A program made the translations under genes and the position numbers. A stretch of DNA of 64,000 nt from assembly GCA_002404055.1 (NCBI GenBank), contig DHIZ01000164.1, positions 15,103 through 79,102 on the forward strand. Reading direction: 5' to 3'. Below, in pieces: positions 1-8,307 of this stretch. Numbering within the stretch: position 1 is the stretch's first letter; each line of letters begins with the position of its first letter. The notes under the pieces are model-generated. The model was not told the DNA's origin. It was given only the letters and a program-made list of their open reading frames with translations, and searched no databases. The DNA is from Chloroflexi bacterium UBA4733. GTDB lineage: Bacteria > Chloroflexota > UBA4733.

Positions 1-18
1 TTTGTTCTGGCTACGTGC

Positions 19-613
19 TTAGCTACCGACGTGGAGCAGCCGGCAGTGGATGTCGTCGTCGGTGCCGAGGTTGCCATTGTGGTGACGGCGCTGGATGGCA
101 GCCGCCCATAGGTCAGGATGTGCTGGCCATGCCGGAGACGACGAGGGGGTATCTCTTATCTGGAGGAGGACCGGCATGACGATAGGTGCCAGCCAAAATA
201 GAACGTCCTCCCTGAACTTTCGCCTCGCAGCGGGCATGTCGCCGGCTGCCAAAAACAGTGCCATTTGATCGGAAATCGGCCAGAAACACCGCACAATATG
301 CCACGTTCGCTCCGTAAATGGCCACTTCCCGTACCGCCTGTGCCACCCATGTCAGTTGCAGAAGGGCGTTGCAGAAGAGCATCCCAATGAGCAAGATGAT
401 GGCGGACAACAGTCAGAAAGGCAGCGCCCCGACGTACATAGCAGCCGGACGGGCAGAAGGAAGCGTCAGGTGTTGCAGTGCTCCCGGCTGGCATTGGCAC
501 AGGTAGCCTCTGGGAGTTCGTGATCGGTGCCACATTGCTGCACGCAAGGCACCTTCTTTCCCACGGCGTGTCCCCCAACTGATCGCCGTTACGCCGGGCA
601 GTTGCCTTCTCAA
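19..613 (-). pseudogene. possible decayed membrane-protein gene
   Basis: The first kilobase has no convincing intact gene. On the minus strand one frame runs from about 613, meets a TGA at 413-415, and then continues with a strongly hydrophobic stretch (residues like LLIGMLFCNALLQL) to about 270. A second frame, from about 290 down to 160, carries another hydrophobic segment (VLFWLAPIVMPVLLQI). Together they look like an integral membrane protein broken by one stop (TGG to TGA would explain it) and one frameshift. I cannot name a family. The rest of 614-1048 shows nothing I can support. This fits degraded DNA at the left part of the island. Confidence 0.25.
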
Positions 614-1048
614 TGATGGTCGATGAGCAAGTTGCCGCCTTATAAAGAATAGTTTGATGGCGGGGGGCTATGGGTGTCATGGAGCGGCCCAAGTGGCCCC
701 ATCCGCCGGTTTGCAACCCGCTTAGCCGGCACAACTGTGACAGAAGGCTTTGCCTAGTTAGTAGCAGTCTGGTGATATCCCTTACCTGGTTCTCACCGGA
801 GTGAATGTTGGGTCCCAGCCAAAATAAGGTGAGTCTTCAGACTTTTGCCCGGCGACGATGAGCATTACTATCTCTACGATCAGCCTTCTGACAATGTACG
901 CGAGAGCGAGATGGCGAAGGACGTGAGTATCGGAAGTCCTCTCGTGATCGTCTGAGAAGTTGTGTATCAGCCGTCAATCGGGGATAATAGATATTGTAGT
1001 GACTCATTTCCATTCTAACGTAGGAACGGCGAGCACAAAGGAGCCATC

Positions 1049-1414
1049 ATGTTCATCTTCTGGAAGACACGCCCGCACGATAGAGGTGGCACCAACGCTC
1101 TATGCGCCCAACTGTGTGCGTCAGAGCGCCTCAAGGATCATAGCCAGCCAAGGCGTGTCGTCTTGGCTCACCTGGGAACCATTGACAACGAGTTTGTCTT
1201 TCAGCCACGGCGACGAGAGAAGTTCTGGCTGAAGGTACGTGAGAAGCTGAATACAGTGGACCTTCCTGACGGTGAGCGTGTCCAGATCGAAGCAATGATT
1301 GCACAGCGGGTGCCGTTGCCGGAAATGGGTCTCTTGGTCAATCCTCGTGCTCAAGAGCATGCCCGGCGGTTACACGAGGTAATGCGTGAACTAGCCCATC
1401 CTAACGCTGCGTAG
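1049..1414 (+). CDS. small hypothetical protein, transposase-N-terminus-like
   Basis: A 121-residue charged protein. The start is supported by an AAAGGAG ribosome-binding site at about 1037-1043. The pattern of a short beta-rich opening (VVLAHLGTIDNEFVF) followed by a helical segment (REKFWLKVREKLN, then IEAMIAQRVPLP) resembles small proteins that look like the N-terminal part of IS1634/IS4-type transposases, and that occur as stand-alone genes in Chloroflexota and Planctomycetes. No DDE catalytic domain follows, so it is either a free-standing protein or the remains of an insertion sequence. That family resemblance is from memory; no function is assigned. Confidence 0.5.
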   Translation: MFIFWKTRPHDRGGTNALCAQLCASERLKDHSQPRRVVLAHLGTIDNEFVFQPRRREKFWLKVREKLNTVDLPDGERVQIEAMIAQRVPLPEMGLLVNPRAQEHARRLHEVMRELAHPNAA

Positions 1415-1474
1415 TGACTCAAATACGCTCCAATACCGGAATTGCGACGGAGCAGAGAGATAGTGCCGCGTTGC

Positions 1475-2599
1475 TTACCAACCCAGTGCGTTAACACCGA
1501 GAAGCCGACGAGTACTGAGGCGGAGGCATTGCATCGCGGCTATATGACCTGGAAGGTCCGGTACGTCGTCACTTGATGAATCCTCATTGTCGGTCGCGCC
1601 TGTCCGGAGATATGCGTAATGGCTGGCAAGTTGCGACCCCACGTGCCTCCATTGCTCCGCGACTGGCAAGGCGTAGCGGGGTAGAGTCTTCTTGAACTGC
1701 GTGGTCAGCCCCCAATGAGGGTCGTCGGAACGGTCTAGCCGATAGCCCAAGGTGTCATTTACGGCTTGCACATGGTCAGCATTGACTTCACTGATTGGGA
1801 GGATCGGCTGGAGATACTCCCGCCCAGTCATCGTGTAGAAAACGAGGAAGCCAAGGGTCTTGGCCATATGGAACAGTGTCAGGTGCGGCCGACGGCAGAC
1901 GAGGACGGGGACGAAGGAGCATTCCGGGAAAGTGATTTGCAGTTGCGCCGCCTTGTCAAGGAGCTGGTAGACGTCTCCGGTTTGCGGATACGTCCACTCC
2001 CGCCGGCTTTTGGCTTCTATGAGTACCGTCGCCAGCCGGGATACACCGCCGGGGACGGCCACCACAAGGTCTGCTGCATTATCCAAGGGGCCGATGGGAA
2101 CGTCAACGCCGAAGATCGTATTGACGCAACGCCTTCTCGGGTTGTGAATACGGTAGCCTACGCCAGCGGCAGCGAGCATAGCCTTGTTGACGATGCGCTC
2201 TTGCGCCTCGGCAAGGACATTGCCTCCTGAACTGGTCGACGACCAGCCCAGATAATAGGCAAGTATTGTGCGTTTCCTGGCAGCCTTGTCCTTGAACCTA
2301 CGACTACGGGAAGCGCCAGCGAGAGCGAGCAGCGGAACTTCCCTCCGTCCATAGGTAATACCGGAGATAACTTCCACCTGACCGAGCCGTATCAGTTCCT
2401 GTTTAGCAGTTGTGAGATGATGGGGATCGATATGCGGATTGCCTTGAGCTGGATCAGCCAACTTCGCTTCGATCTCTCTCCAGCCGCAGACGACTTCTTC
2501 CTCCAGTAGTTCAAGAATAGCGTGTTGGCCGAGGAACACATAGTGCTGTTGCGGATTTGAGGGTGTTGCACGCATAGATATAGAAGTATTGGTACGCAT
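1475..2599 (-). CDS. PD-(D/E)XK nuclease-like protein, uncharacterised
   Basis: About 374 residues. The start ATG (2597-2599) overlaps the TGA of the upstream gene as TGATG, a translational-coupling arrangement, so I prefer it to an upstream start at 2647. The N-terminal third looks like a winged-helix region (LGQHAILELLEEEVVCGWREI, then a segment with LIRLGQVEVI). The middle holds a nuclease-type signature: an Asp in NAADLVVAVPGG, then after a beta strand VLIEAKSRREW (the ExK), then a Q-containing helix (VYQLLDKAAQLQ). This is the expected D...ExK...Q order of PD-(D/E)XK enzymes. There is no helicase, methylase or specificity partner, so a classic restriction system is not supported. It may act in defence or DNA processing of the island; that is inference. 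Confidence 0.5.
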   Translation of the reverse strand: MRTNTSISMRATPSNPQQHYVFLGQHAILELLEEEVVCGWREIEAKLADPAQGNPHIDPHHLTTAKQELIRLGQVEVISGITYGRREVPLLALAGASRSRRFKDKAARKRTILAYYLGWSSTSSGGNVLAEAQERIVNKAMLAAAGVGYRIHNPRRRCVNTIFGVDVPIGPLDNAADLVVAVPGGVSRLATVLIEAKSRREWTYPQTGDVYQLLDKAAQLQITFPECSFVPVLVCRRPHLTLFHMAKTLGFLVFYTMTGREYLQPILPISEVNADHVQAVNDTLGYRLDRSDDPHWGLTTQFKKTLPRYALPVAEQWRHVGSQLASHYAYLRTGATDNEDSSSDDVPDLPGHIAAMQCLRLSTRRLLGVNALGW

Positions 2600-2994
2600 C
2601 ACGCAGCCGGCGTTCCCGCTGGCTGGACGGCAGTTTCCTGAGTCCATCCATCATCAAAAAGGTGCTGAATGAAGCTGGGAGAGGTGAAGTCGTCCACTTG
2701 ATGGATCGCAGCGGTCCGATTGGCAGCGGGGGTGGAATTCTTGCTGCCCTTGCGCCGACGTGCTACGGCCGACTTTAGTGCGAGCCTGGTGAAATATGCC
2801 TTTCGAGCCATGCCAGCCCGACGATGGCGTTCCTCTTCGGGAAGTTCATGCTCGGGATCGACTTCCAGGGGGAACTTGTCGAGGAAGGCTTTGCGGGCGG
2901 GAGCGGTGATCTCCTGGCCGCCATACCGGGAGTGGGTGACATAAGCGCCGATGCGGCCATAGAGCGCCAGGTCGCGGGGGGTGATAGAAGACAC
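2599..2994 (-). CDS. conserved small protein of unknown function
   Basis: About 131 residues from a GTG at 2994; a longer frame reaches 3033. The N-terminus reads SITPRDLALYGRIGAYVTHS, followed by a charged helical region (PEEERHRRAGMARKAYFTRLALKSA) and a basic tail. I recall this architecture (ITPRD...GRIGA...ARKAYFxRLALKSAxAR) as a widespread hypothetical protein of Actinobacteria and Chloroflexota with no known activity. Its stop overlaps the start of the nuclease-like gene (TGATG), so the two are almost certainly co-translated and may work together. The basic C-terminal helix would suit nucleic-acid binding, but no known DNA-binding fold is visible. Confidence 0.6.
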   Translation of the reverse strand: MSSITPRDLALYGRIGAYVTHSRYGGQEITAPARKAFLDKFPLEVDPEHELPEEERHRRAGMARKAYFTRLALKSAVARRRKGSKNSTPAANRTAAIHQVDDFTSPSFIQHLFDDGWTQETAVQPAGTPAA

Positions 2995-3117
2995 GACTAA
3001 CTCCGCCCCGGCGCCGCGCCCTCCTCGGGCCAAGCTCGGAGTCTAAAAGTTAGCCGTGGTATCGGCAGGTGGCTATCGTCGAGACCAACTCGGTCGCCAC
3101 TGTTCTAGATCATTAGT

Positions 3118-3861
3118 TCACTGTACCAGGGGGCCCTCGGGATAGTCAAGCCCGGTCGGCTCAGTCTGTCTGAAGGGGACGATACGTTCATGGTTCTCCA
3201 CAAAACCCTCTGTCCATTCGGTACCGTCATCGCGCTTCCAACGGTAGAGGCAGACATCCTCTTCCCCTCGCCGCTCGATTCGGAGGTGATAGGACAGGCG
3301 CTTGATACACTGGACGAGACCGTCATCGATACCGGCGCGAGTAACCCGATTGACGGCAGCAGGATAGCTGCACCGGGGACAAACGATGAGCAGCCCCTGA
3401 AGCGGGACCCCATGGCGTTGATTAGAAGCGGAACCATGGTGGCGTGATCGTCTGATACATCGTAGCACGGGCACTAGCCCTTTGCGATGCCGCTTCTTTG
3501 CCCGCTCGGACCGCGCCAGAACCGTTGCGTCGAGCATCGGGTCGTCCGAATCCTCCAAGACCGCAGCGAAACCGTCTTGTCTCTCCAGCCAGAGGTCATC
3601 ATAGGCGGCGTGCCAAGACGTCGGGGAGATTATGTCGCGGAGGCCCGCGGGTGTGGTATTGGAGTAATAGGTACGATGGAAGTATCCCAGCACCTCGGGG
3701 CAACTCATGGTGTGGCAGAGAAGGCGCCCGACCAGTGGACTGTCAGTAATACCTGCTTTAGCCTTCGGATCAACTGGAACCTTGATCCTGACGAAAGGGA
3801 GGAGATTCAGCTCCTCATCTAATAGATGGTTGAGCCGATAGAGATTTTTCCACTCGTTCAA
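3118..3861 (-). CDS. hypothetical protein with a single CxxC motif
   Basis: A 247-residue open frame from a TTG at 3859-3861; the TTG overlaps the stop of the recombinase remnant upstream. The sequence has a hydrophilic N-terminal half with several aromatic residues ([25 protein letters not shown]) and one zinc-knuckle-like CPRC at roughly residue 160, preceded by a hydrophobic strand (GLLIV). Later residues ([15 protein letters not shown]) look like a folded beta-rich domain. I recognise no family. It sits between the broken integrase and the nuclease-like pair, in the same orientation, so it is probably cargo of the tRNA-Lys island. Codon use looks like that of a real gene, but the TTG start makes the N-terminus uncertain. 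Confidence 0.5.
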   Translation of the reverse strand: MNEWKNLYRLNHLLDEELNLLPFVRIKVPVDPKAKAGITDSPLVGRLLCHTMSCPEVLGYFHRTYYSNTTPAGLRDIISPTSWHAAYDDLWLERQDGFAAVLEDSDDPMLDATVLARSERAKKRHRKGLVPVLRCIRRSRHHGSASNQRHGVPLQGLLIVCPRCSYPAAVNRVTRAGIDDGLVQCIKRLSYHLRIERRGEEDVCLYRWKRDDGTEWTEGFVENHERIVPFRQTEPTGLDYPEGPLVQ

Positions 3862-3992
3862 AGCCGATCCCCCGGCGACAACCGCTTGTGGACCCCTCGT
3901 GGCCGTTCATCTGCCGAAGAGGCAGCATAGCGACTCACCATGGACCGAGAACGCCAACCTGCCAGACGCATGAGGTCGTCGTCATTGCCGCC
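3858..3992 (-). pseudogene. C-terminal remnant of a tyrosine recombinase
   Basis: The last 44 codons match the end of the intact integrase at 4781-5710 almost residue for residue: both carry [11 protein letters not shown], then a short run ending in RY, then ADER and [10 protein letters not shown] at the stop. Upstream of about 3992 the similarity stops. The piece keeps the W and the Tyr nucleophile region but lacks the Arg, Lys and HxxR elements, so it cannot be active. It marks a second integration or a partial duplication at this locus. Confidence 0.75.
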
Positions 3993-4087
3993 GCCGTCTT
4001 CACGGCCCTCGGCGAGGCTGGAGGTTCGTTGGCGCCTGACCATTCCCTGCTCCACGTCTCTCTGCTGCTGCGTTCTAGGGCTGCTGA

Positions 4088-4306
4088 TCACACCTCGACC
4101 GCCGCCAGTGCCGGGTGTTCGCGTTCCTCGGGGAGAGGCTCGCCATGTGCTGCCTTATCCTCCAGGTACAGGCGGATCGCATCCCGAGCATTCGCCAGTG
4201 CTTCATCGGCCGTGGCGCCTTCCGTGAAGCAGCCCGGAAGGGCGGGCACCTGGACGGTATACCCGCCGTCCTCGGCATCTGGTATCAGGAACACCGTGCA
4301 GCGCAT
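4088..4306 (-). CDS. HicB-like antitoxin (second copy, no own HicA)
   Basis: 72 residues with the HicB core: a short strand, [19 protein letters not shown], then [19 protein letters not shown]. This is the partial RNase-H-like fold used by HicB antitoxins to cap HicA. No separate DNA-binding tail is visible. It lies 11 bp after another HicB-like gene in the same operon, so one HicA is followed by two HicB-type genes. The second may be an extra or spare antitoxin, or a protein freed for another partner; that is inference. Confidence 0.8.
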   Translation of the reverse strand: MRCTVFLIPDAEDGGYTVQVPALPGCFTEGATADEALANARDAIRLYLEDKAAHGEPLPEEREHPALAAVEV

Positions 4307-4317
4307 ATGCTGACCTT

Positions 4318-4548
4318 CTACGCGACCGCTGCCGGGAGCGCCACAGTCGCGAGGACGACGCTGGCCTCTGTTGCAATGGATTGGCCGTCTTCACCCAGCG
4401 CCGCGACGTGAGAGGCAATTGCGGCGGGAGCATCCGCCAGCACTTCATCAAGCGTCTCGCCCTGGATAAAGCAGCCGTCCAACGCCGGCACATTGGCCCA
4501 ATAGCCGCCCTCCTCCGCTCGATGTATGACGATCACGTACTCCATCAC
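4318..4548 (-). CDS. hicB: HicB family antitoxin
   Basis: 76 residues with the HicB pattern EEGGYWANVPALDGCFIQGE followed by TLDEVLADAPAAIASH. Its start (GTG 4546-4548 or ATG 4543-4545) overlaps or abuts the TAG of the upstream HicA gene, so toxin and antitoxin are coupled. As a HicB protein it should bind and inhibit the HicA mRNA interferase and probably repress the operon. It ends in a short Ala/Val-rich tail without a recognisable helix-turn-helix or ribbon-helix-helix, so autoregulation cannot be read from the sequence. Confidence 0.85.
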   Translation of the reverse strand: MMEYVIVIHRAEEGGYWANVPALDGCFIQGETLDEVLADAPAAIASHVAALGEDGQSIATEASVVLATVALPAAVA

Positions 4549-4781
4549 TACTTTCCTTCCATCAAGCGCAAAAACTCCGCTTCACTCAATTCGGCCTTGC
4601 GCAGCATCGCCTTCAACAGGCCGATCTTGACCGGCTCCTTGCGCCCCGAGAAGGTGACGATCTGCCCGTTCGGCATCTTGATGTTCACATGGTCGCCCTT
4701 TCCGCCTTTGCGCAGGATACCCCCGGCACGGATCAGTGCGGCGATGGCAACCGCCGGGCGAACGTCACGGAGTTCACCCAT
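4548..4781 (-). CDS. hicA: HicA family toxin (mRNA interferase)
   Basis: 77 residues of the HicA/YcfA double-stranded-RNA-binding-like fold. The key segment is GGKGDHVNIKMPNG, holding the conserved His of the GxxH-type active site, followed by VTFSGRKEPVKIGLLKAMLRKA, matching the usual lysine-rich strand and GTLxxIL-type helix. HicA cleaves mRNA when not bound by HicB. Its ATG overlaps the stop of the integrase gene (shared base at 4781), so it is co-translated with the recombinase. Toxin-antitoxin genes fused to an integrase operon often stabilise an island. Confidence 0.85.
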   Translation of the reverse strand: MGELRDVRPAVAIAALIRAGGILRKGGKGDHVNIKMPNGQIVTFSGRKEPVKIGLLKAMLRKAELSEAEFLRLMEGK

Positions 4782-5710
4782 TACAAGCGATCTCCCGGAC
4801 TGAGCCGCTTGTGCGCTTCTCTGGCCCGCTCATCCGCCGCACTGGCGCCATAACGGCCTACCATCGTCCGAGAACGCCAACCGGCGAGGCGCATCAAGTC
4901 TCCCTCATTGCCGCCCGTGGCGAGCCAAATATGGGCGAACGTATGGCGCAACTGGTGGGGGTGGAAGGCGGGGAGCCCAGCTTGTTCGCAGCGATCACGG
5001 AACGTTTGATAGATGCCGTTGCCAGTCATCGGACCACGCCGACCAAGCCACAATGCCGGCGTGCTGGCAGCCGGGTGATTCTCTCGCATGCGGAGATAGC
5101 GATCCAGAGCGAGCGCCGTCTTGCGCCCAAAGGGGCAGGCGCGAGGACGGCTGCCCTTGCCAATCACGTTCACCACACCGCGGTCGAAATCCACATCGGC
5201 GAGACGGAGGCCGGCGCATTCCTCTCGACGCAGGCCGATGTCGAGCAGTAGGCGCAGCATTGCAGCATCTCGCCGCTCCTCGAAGCCCTTGCCGTCGCAG
5301 GTCTTGAGCAGCCGGCGCAGTTGCTCATCGGTAATCACGTCGGGCGGTGTTTCGGGCACGGTCGGTGGCTTCATGGCCGCCATCGGGGAGGTCTCGATCT
5401 CGTCCTCACTTTGCGCCCACTTGAAGAACGCTTGCAAGGCCCTGTAGCGATTGGCAGCGGTGGCCGGCTTCCACTTCTTCAGCATGTCCGCCACGAACGC
5501 CTCGACGTACCCCCGCTCGATGCTCTTCACATCCTCTGAGTAGCCCCGTGCCCGTAGGAAGGTGACGAACAGTGTCAACCCCTCGCCGTAGTTGTCGATC
5601 GTGCGGGGAGCACGATTGCCGGCGGCCAAATGGCGCTCAAAGGAAGGGGTGAGGGTGGAAATGGTGGCTAAGCGGACGACTCGGGCCGTGGCTCTAGGCA
5701 TAAAAGGCAC
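4781..5710 (-). CDS. tyrosine recombinase / island integrase
   Basis: 309 residues (or 306 from the internal ATG at 5701). The N-terminal SAM-like core-binding domain spans about residues 20-105. The catalytic domain has all expected residues: Arg161 in GLRREE, Lys185 in GKGSR, the HQLRHTF box (His252, Arg255), Trp278 in place of the second His, and Tyr287 as nucleophile. It is XerC/D-like in length. The gene starts about 110 bp from the 3' end of tRNA-Lys and points away from it, the classic position of an island or prophage integrase whose attachment site is the tRNA 3' end. Its stop overlaps the start of hicA. Confidence 0.92.
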   Translation of the reverse strand: MPFMPRATARVVRLATISTLTPSFERHLAAGNRAPRTIDNYGEGLTLFVTFLRARGYSEDVKSIERGYVEAFVADMLKKWKPATAANRYRALQAFFKWAQSEDEIETSPMAAMKPPTVPETPPDVITDEQLRRLLKTCDGKGFEERRDAAMLRLLLDIGLRREECAGLRLADVDFDRGVVNVIGKGSRPRACPFGRKTALALDRYLRMRENHPAASTPALWLGRRGPMTGNGIYQTFRDRCEQAGLPAFHPHQLRHTFAHIWLATGGNEGDLMRLAGWRSRTMVGRYGASAADERAREAHKRLSPGDRL

Positions 5711-5793
5711 TCCAAAATTTTGTCCAATAAGAGTGTGAAGCAGCGCTGCGGCCAGTATACCAGATGTCGATCCGTACAGTTAGTGTGTGTAGT

Positions 5794-5813
5794 TCCCTCT
5801 GGTAGCAGAGGGA
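5794..5813 (-). terminator. stem-loop just past tRNA-Lys
   Basis: An inverted repeat with a 7-bp stem (TCCCTCT / AGAGGGA) and a 6-base loop lies 5 bases beyond the tRNA 3' end on the minus strand. No T-run follows, so it is a weak candidate terminator; it could instead be part of the integrase attachment region. Confidence 0.4.
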
Positions 5814-5817
5814 TTAG

Positions 5818-5890
5818 TGAGGGCACAGGGACTCGAACCCTGGACACGCTGATTAAAAGTCAGCTGCTCTACCGACTGAGCTATACCCCC
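5818..5890 (-). tRNA. tRNA-Lys (anticodon TTT)
   Basis: The minus strand folds into a standard cloverleaf of 73 bases. The acceptor arm GGGGGTA pairs with TGCCCTC with two G-T pairs. The D arm contains AGCTCAGTCGGTAGAGC. The anticodon stem-loop is GCTGA-CTTTTAA-TCAGC, giving anticodon TTT, and the T arm is CAGGGTTCGAGTCCCTG. The discriminator is A, and CCA is not encoded. The integrase gene lies just past its 3' end. Confidence 0.95.
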
Positions 5891-5982
5891 AACAATTTCT
5901 TCTGAGTGTACCGCCTCAGGGGTGGAAATGGACGTGCCCTTGTGGTTCTCCAGGTCCATTGTCTCCGGTTCACCCTGATCTC

Positions 5983-8307
5983 TCACTCCAGCGTCACTGT
6001 CTTCCCATTGGACAGCAGTTGCACCATCCCGACTTGATCGGTCCGTAGCACTTGCACAACTCCGAAATCCGCTGCGCTCGTTTTCGGCACCAGGGCGGCA
6101 GCCAGAATAATGTTCGGCTGCACCGCGGCGAAGAAGGCCGGGTCAAGGGCGCCGACCGCCGCGCCGCGCGGCGCAATGAGGATCGCCGCTCGGAGTGACG
6201 AGTCGGTGAGCAGCGCCTGGCGTTGGTCAGCAGGCGAGAGCGCAGCGGCATCCAGCAGCGTGATGGCGCCAATGTGGAGGAAAACCAGCAAATGGGGTGT
6301 ACTGGCGGCGCCAATGGGCAGCGCATCGACGATCACGCCGCCGCGGGAACGGAACTCGGCGGTAGCCGGAGGCATGACCGTCAAGGTGCTCGAAGGGAGG
6401 CCGGTACGAAGGTTGACAGCGGTCAGGGAGGGGTGCGCCGCCGGAACCGGTACAAGCACTTGACCGAACCCATAGCGGGTGGCGAGATCAACCGCCGCTC
6501 CAGCGTGGGTGGCTTCCGTGCCCGTCAGTACCAGCACGTCGAGGGAGCGCGTCCAGAAAGGGAGGATCGTCCCAAGCTGCGCCGACAACGCCTGCTTGCC
6601 AGCGCCGACGTCGATGAGGACGCTCTGGCCTGTGACGTCGCGGACCAGGAGCGCGTCGCCTGTTCCTACATCCAGAAACGTCAACTCGGCCTGGGCCGGC
6701 GGGGCGCCACGCAGCAGGTAGACGACCGCCAGCAGCAGGGTCAATCCACAACTCATGGTCAGTCGGGCAGCCAGGGTGAGCCGTTCTGGGCGCCGCGCGA
6801 CGGACAACGGCTCCGGCAAGGCCGGCAGCAGCGCGAGGCAGCCGGCGTAGTAGAACAAGGCGAATCCGGCACCCACTGCCGGCGCCGCCACCGCTCCGCC
6901 GGGAAACCGGGCGAGTAGTTGCACCGCCGCGATCATATAGGCAAGAAAGCCGAAAGCTGCCAGGCCGGCGAGGTGCGCCAACAACGGTGAGATGGCGCCG
7001 GCTACGGCGACCAACGCCCCAGCGGCCATGGCGGCCGGCAGTACCGGCAGGCAGATCAGGTTGGCCAGCGGCGCAATCAACGACACCTGATGGAAGCCCA
7101 CCATCGTCACCGGCAACGTGGCGACCTGCGCCGCCAGCGTCACCCCCACCGGCTCCGCCAGCCAGCCCGGCAGCCGGTGCAACCAGACCTCGAAGCGCGG
7201 CTGCAGCAAGAGGATGCCCGCCGTCGCGCCAGCGGAAAGCTGAAAGCCGCTATCCCCCAGCACCGCCGGCTGGAAGGCGACCATTCCCGCCGCCGCCAGT
7301 GTCAGACCTTGCAGGGAAGCCGTCGGTCGCCCGGCCAGCAAGGCTCCCAACGCCAGCCCCCACATGAGGCCGGCACGCAGGCCGGCACGCAGGCCGGCCG
7401 GCGTGGCGCCCGTGAGCAAGATGTAGATCGCTACGCCGACCAGAGCCGGAATGGCAGCGCGACGCCTGCCAAGTAGAGGCGTACACAGCCCGAGCAGCGA
7501 GCCACCAACGATCGCGACTTTGAAGCCGCTCGTTGCCACAATGTGAATCATGCCGGTCCGGATGAAGTCCGGCGTGAGCGTCGAGAACGTAGCGGAACGC
7601 GTGCCGATCAGGATGGCGCGCTGTAAGGAAGCTTCCGGCTCCGGTAGCGCCGCCTGCAACTCGGCGGCGATGCGCTCACGGAGGGCAAAGATCGCCGCGT
7701 GCAGCGGATCCCCGGCGCCATTGCTCAGGAGGGTGATGCGGGCATACGTCATGCTGCTACGAACCCCCTGCCGGGCTAGATAGTCGCGATAGTCGAAGCC
7801 CGGTAAGATCGGCGGCGCCTGCGCAGTGCCGCGCACGTCGAGCACGTCGCCGTAGGCGTAGGACTGCGTCAGGGGGACGCGCAGCTGCAACGTGCCGCTT
7901 GCCGGTTGCCAGGCGGGATTATTGCGTCCGCCACCAACGGTGGCCAGGACTCGCACACGCACCAGCGCCGAACGTTCCCGCACGTCCGGTTCCTCCGCCA
8001 CCACGCCTTGCAGCTCGACAAATCGCCCGTTGAAGGCCGAGATGTCATCCGGCGCCAGCGTTCCCGCCGCCTGGCTCCGCACGATGGCGGCGAGCAGCAG
8101 CCAGAGCGCGACCGTGACCGGCAGCAAACCAGGACGGACCAACAGTGCCGCCAGCGCGACCACCCCGACCGGCAACAACAGGAGCGGGCGGACGACAGGC
8201 GCTGCCGGCGCGAGAGCGACTCCCGCCAGCAGCGCCAGCGAGGGCCAGAGCAGCGGGGATCGCCGCAGTCGCTCTTCGACAGCCTCCAGCGCCATTGAGG
8301 GACTCAC
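5983..8307 (-). CDS. comEC: ComEC/Rec2 family DNA uptake channel
   Basis: 774 residues. The N-terminus has paired membrane helices (about 20-90), then the DUF4131/OB-like soluble region (residues ~100-220), then the long polytopic Competence domain (about 225-520), and a C-terminal metallo-beta-lactamase-like domain starting at LTFLDVGTGDALLV. ComEC forms the inner-membrane channel for single-stranded DNA during transformation. The usual metal-binding SHxDxDHxGG box is replaced by LTGTEATHAGA, so the nuclease-like domain is probably inactive. The gene overlaps comEA by four bases (ATGA) and follows it, a normal late-competence arrangement. Other competence genes are not in this window. Confidence 0.93.
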   Translation of the reverse strand: MSPSMALEAVEERLRRSPLLWPSLALLAGVALAPAAPVVRPLLLLPVGVVALAALLVRPGLLPVTVALWLLLAAIVRSQAAGTLAPDDISAFNGRFVELQGVVAEEPDVRERSALVRVRVLATVGGGRNNPAWQPASGTLQLRVPLTQSYAYGDVLDVRGTAQAPPILPGFDYRDYLARQGVRSSMTYARITLLSNGAGDPLHAAIFALRERIAAELQAALPEPEASLQRAILIGTRSATFSTLTPDFIRTGMIHIVATSGFKVAIVGGSLLGLCTPLLGRRRAAIPALVGVAIYILLTGATPAGLRAGLRAGLMWGLALGALLAGRPTASLQGLTLAAAGMVAFQPAVLGDSGFQLSAGATAGILLLQPRFEVWLHRLPGWLAEPVGVTLAAQVATLPVTMVGFHQVSLIAPLANLICLPVLPAAMAAGALVAVAGAISPLLAHLAGLAAFGFLAYMIAAVQLLARFPGGAVAAPAVGAGFALFYYAGCLALLPALPEPLSVARRPERLTLAARLTMSCGLTLLLAVVYLLRGAPPAQAELTFLDVGTGDALLVRDVTGQSVLIDVGAGKQALSAQLGTILPFWTRSLDVLVLTGTEATHAGAAVDLATRYGFGQVLVPVPAAHPSLTAVNLRTGLPSSTLTVMPPATAEFRSRGGVIVDALPIGAASTPHLLVFLHIGAITLLDAAALSPADQRQALLTDSSLRAAILIAPRGAAVGALDPAFFAAVQPNIILAAALVPKTSAADFGVVQVLRTDQVGMVQLLSNGKTVTLE

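Noticed and set aside
1..5800. A left attachment-site copy of the tRNA-Lys 3' end
   Set aside because: I looked for the GGACTCGAACCC / GGGTTCGAGTCC segment in the first 5.8 kb and saw none; the far end is probably outside the window.
5720..5905. A short open frame across the tRNA gene
   Set aside because: It overlaps the tRNA-Lys cloverleaf, which fully explains the sequence.
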